DNA of 43,524 bases. It comes from Verrucomicrobiota bacterium. Lineage in GTDB: Bacteria > Verrucomicrobiota > Verrucomicrobiia > Limisphaerales > JAIPKD01. Both the position numbers and the translations under genes were made by a program. A model generated the notes under the pieces. The model made no database searches and was not told where the DNA came from. It worked only from the letters and a program-made list of their open reading frames with translations. Positions 42,565 to 43,524 of the stretch are shown here, piece by piece. The first letter of the stretch is position 1; each line of letters starts with the position of its first letter. The DNA is taken from NCBI GenBank assembly GCA_021733835.1, contig JAIPKD010000023.1, positions 1 through 43,524 of the forward strand. The letters run 5' to 3'.

Positions 42565-43524
42565 ATGTTTGGAATGTTTAACAAATTTGTACCCGGTCGG
42601 TTGGGACGTGGTATAACCTTACTTACGTTTTTAGCGTATGTGACGGGGCTATGCGCCGAACAAGTCGTGTTCACCGAAGTCATGTATAATCCCGTCGGTA
42701 CTAAGCCGGAGTATATCGAGGTTTACAATCAGACGTCGACGCCGTTTGATATCGCCGGCTGGCGGTTTTCCAGCGGCGTAGAATTTGTTTTGCCGCCCTT
42801 TGACGAATCAGCCCCGGAACGCTCGTTTCTCAGCGCGTTTGAAAGAGTGGTGTTCTCCTCAGCCGCCGAGGACGAGACACGCGCGGCCTACGGCATACCG
42901 GAACAGGTTCGCGTGTTCGGCCCCTGGAGCGGGAGGCTTGATAACGCCGGCGAACGGATCGTACTCGAGGATAAGAACGGTGTCGTCGTATGTGCACTGG
43001 AGTACGACGACAGTGGTGATTGGCTGATAGCGGCGGATGGCAAGGGGCATTCGTTGGTTGTAAAGAATCCTAACAAACCAATCGATGACTGGAGGAACTG
43101 GGATTTCAGCCGGCGCAAGAACGGTTCGCCCGGATTCGAGCCGGTCGCTCAAGCCGAAACTCGAGTATCGAGCCCCGAGGTGAACTTAAACGAAGGCGTT
43201 GTTTTCGTGGACTACGATCAGGTGTGGAAATACAACGACCGCGCGGTCGACCTCGGTGAAGAATGGCATGAGCCGGATTATGATGCCGGTGATTGGGAAT
43301 CCGGGCCGGGGCTTCTCGGATTCGAGGATTCCGGATTGCCGTGGCCGGGGCTCCAAACCGTACTCGATAGGAACCAGGACGGCGCCAATGGCAGTACGAT
43401 TACCTTCTACTTTAGAACCGAGTTCGATTTTCATGGGGAACCTTCAGAAGCGGTTATTACAGTCGATCAGATATTGGACGATGGCGCGGTCTATTATTTG
43501 AACGGCGAAGAGTTGTTCCGTTCG
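42565..43524 (+). CDS. Secreted lamin-tail-domain protein (partial, runs off the window)
   Basis: The frame is open for 320 codons from ATG 42565 to the window end, so it has no stop and is incomplete. The first 30 residues are a signal peptide (basic start, then G-I-T-L-L-T-F-L-A-Y-V, cleavage near C-A-E). A lamin-tail domain follows: V-V-F-T-E-V-M-Y-N-P, P-E-Y-I-E-V-Y-N-Q-T, D-I-A-G-W-R-F-S-S-G-V, V-V-F-S-S-A and L-D-N-A-G-E-R-I-V-L-E-D. The later part holds W-H-E-P-D-Y-D-A-G-D-W-E-S-G-P-G-L-L-G, like the galactose-binding-type modules that follow it in secreted Verrucomicrobia proteins. GAGG lies 2 nt before this ATG and 11 before a second ATG at 42574, so the exact start is open. Confidence 0.88.
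   Translation, partial: MFGMFNKFVPGRLGRGITLLTFLAYVTGLCAEQVVFTEVMYNPVGTKPEYIEVYNQTSTPFDIAGWRFSSGVEFVLPPFDESAPERSFLSAFERVVFSSAAEDETRAAYGIPEQVRVFGPWSGRLDNAGERIVLEDKNGVVVCALEYDDSGDWLIAADGKGHSLVVKNPNKPIDDWRNWDFSRRKNGSPGFEPVAQAETRVSSPEVNLNEGVVFVDYDQVWKYNDRAVDLGEEWHEPDYDAGDWESGPGLLGFEDSGLPWPGLQTVLDRNQDGANGSTITFYFRTEFDFHGEPSEAVITVDQILDDGAVYYLNGEELFRS

Overview
The window looks like a chromosomal segment of a PVC-superphylum bacterium, most likely Verrucomicrobiota, Kiritimatiellota or Lentisphaerota. Supporting signs are a 51-residue small basic protein of the type known from Chlamydiae/Verrucomicrobia, a divergent but complete FtsZ at the end of a murB-ddl-ftsQ-ftsA-ftsZ cluster (typical planctomycetes and chlamydiae lack FtsZ), Tat-exported Gfo/Idh/MocA oxidoreductases beside a type I sulfatase, and a secreted lamin-tail-domain protein. 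Base composition is moderate, a little above half G+C in genes, with AT-richer intergenic DNA. No rRNA, tRNA, CRISPR array, insertion sequence or phage gene was seen.

Layout. 1-4646 (+): the end of a division/cell-wall cluster (murB C-terminus, ddl, ftsQ, ftsA, ftsZ). 4741-8769 (+): a TPR-glycosyltransferase-like protein, a GmhA-like sugar-phosphate isomerase and UvrC. 8771-8868: a hierarchical heptamer repeat. 8891-10180 (+): a well-formed sigma70-type promoter followed by a membrane operon made of a truncated SPFH-like protein, a PH-like membrane protein and a ribbon-helix-helix protein. 10459-13567 (+): a three-gene HlyD/permease/ATPase exporter with ATGA overlaps. 13597-18204 (-): a SpoU-type methyltransferase, then (in transcription order from 18204) small basic protein, RsuA/RluB-like pseudouridine synthase, SH3 protein, FolD and a DUF6941-like protein. 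18590-27240: two Tat-type Gfo/Idh/MocA proteins, FolB, a DICT-like protein, a sulfatase and a large secreted glycoside-hydrolase-like protein. 27528-31534 (-): an exopolysaccharide export operon (beta-barrel, Wza-like lipoprotein, Wzc-like tyrosine kinase). 31825-33932 (-): ProC and an AI-2E family transporter. 34104-40479 (+): an MFS transporter, then a GldA/GldF/GldG/DUF4340 ABC system. 40493-43524: an amidohydrolase and a short HPF (-), then a secreted lamin-tail protein (+) cut by the window end.

How the genes work together: the left end builds and divides the envelope. The middle combines RNA modification and folate metabolism with a probable catabolic locus for sulfated or decorated glycans. 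The right half handles polysaccharide export and an auxiliary-subunit ABC system at the envelope. The parts most worth a second look are the truncated SPFH-like gene with its PH and RHH partners, the 2 x 49 bp (14 x 7 bp) repeat just upstream of it, the secreted glycan locus, the unassigned DICT-like and DUF6941-like proteins, and several palindromes placed like operators in front of operons.
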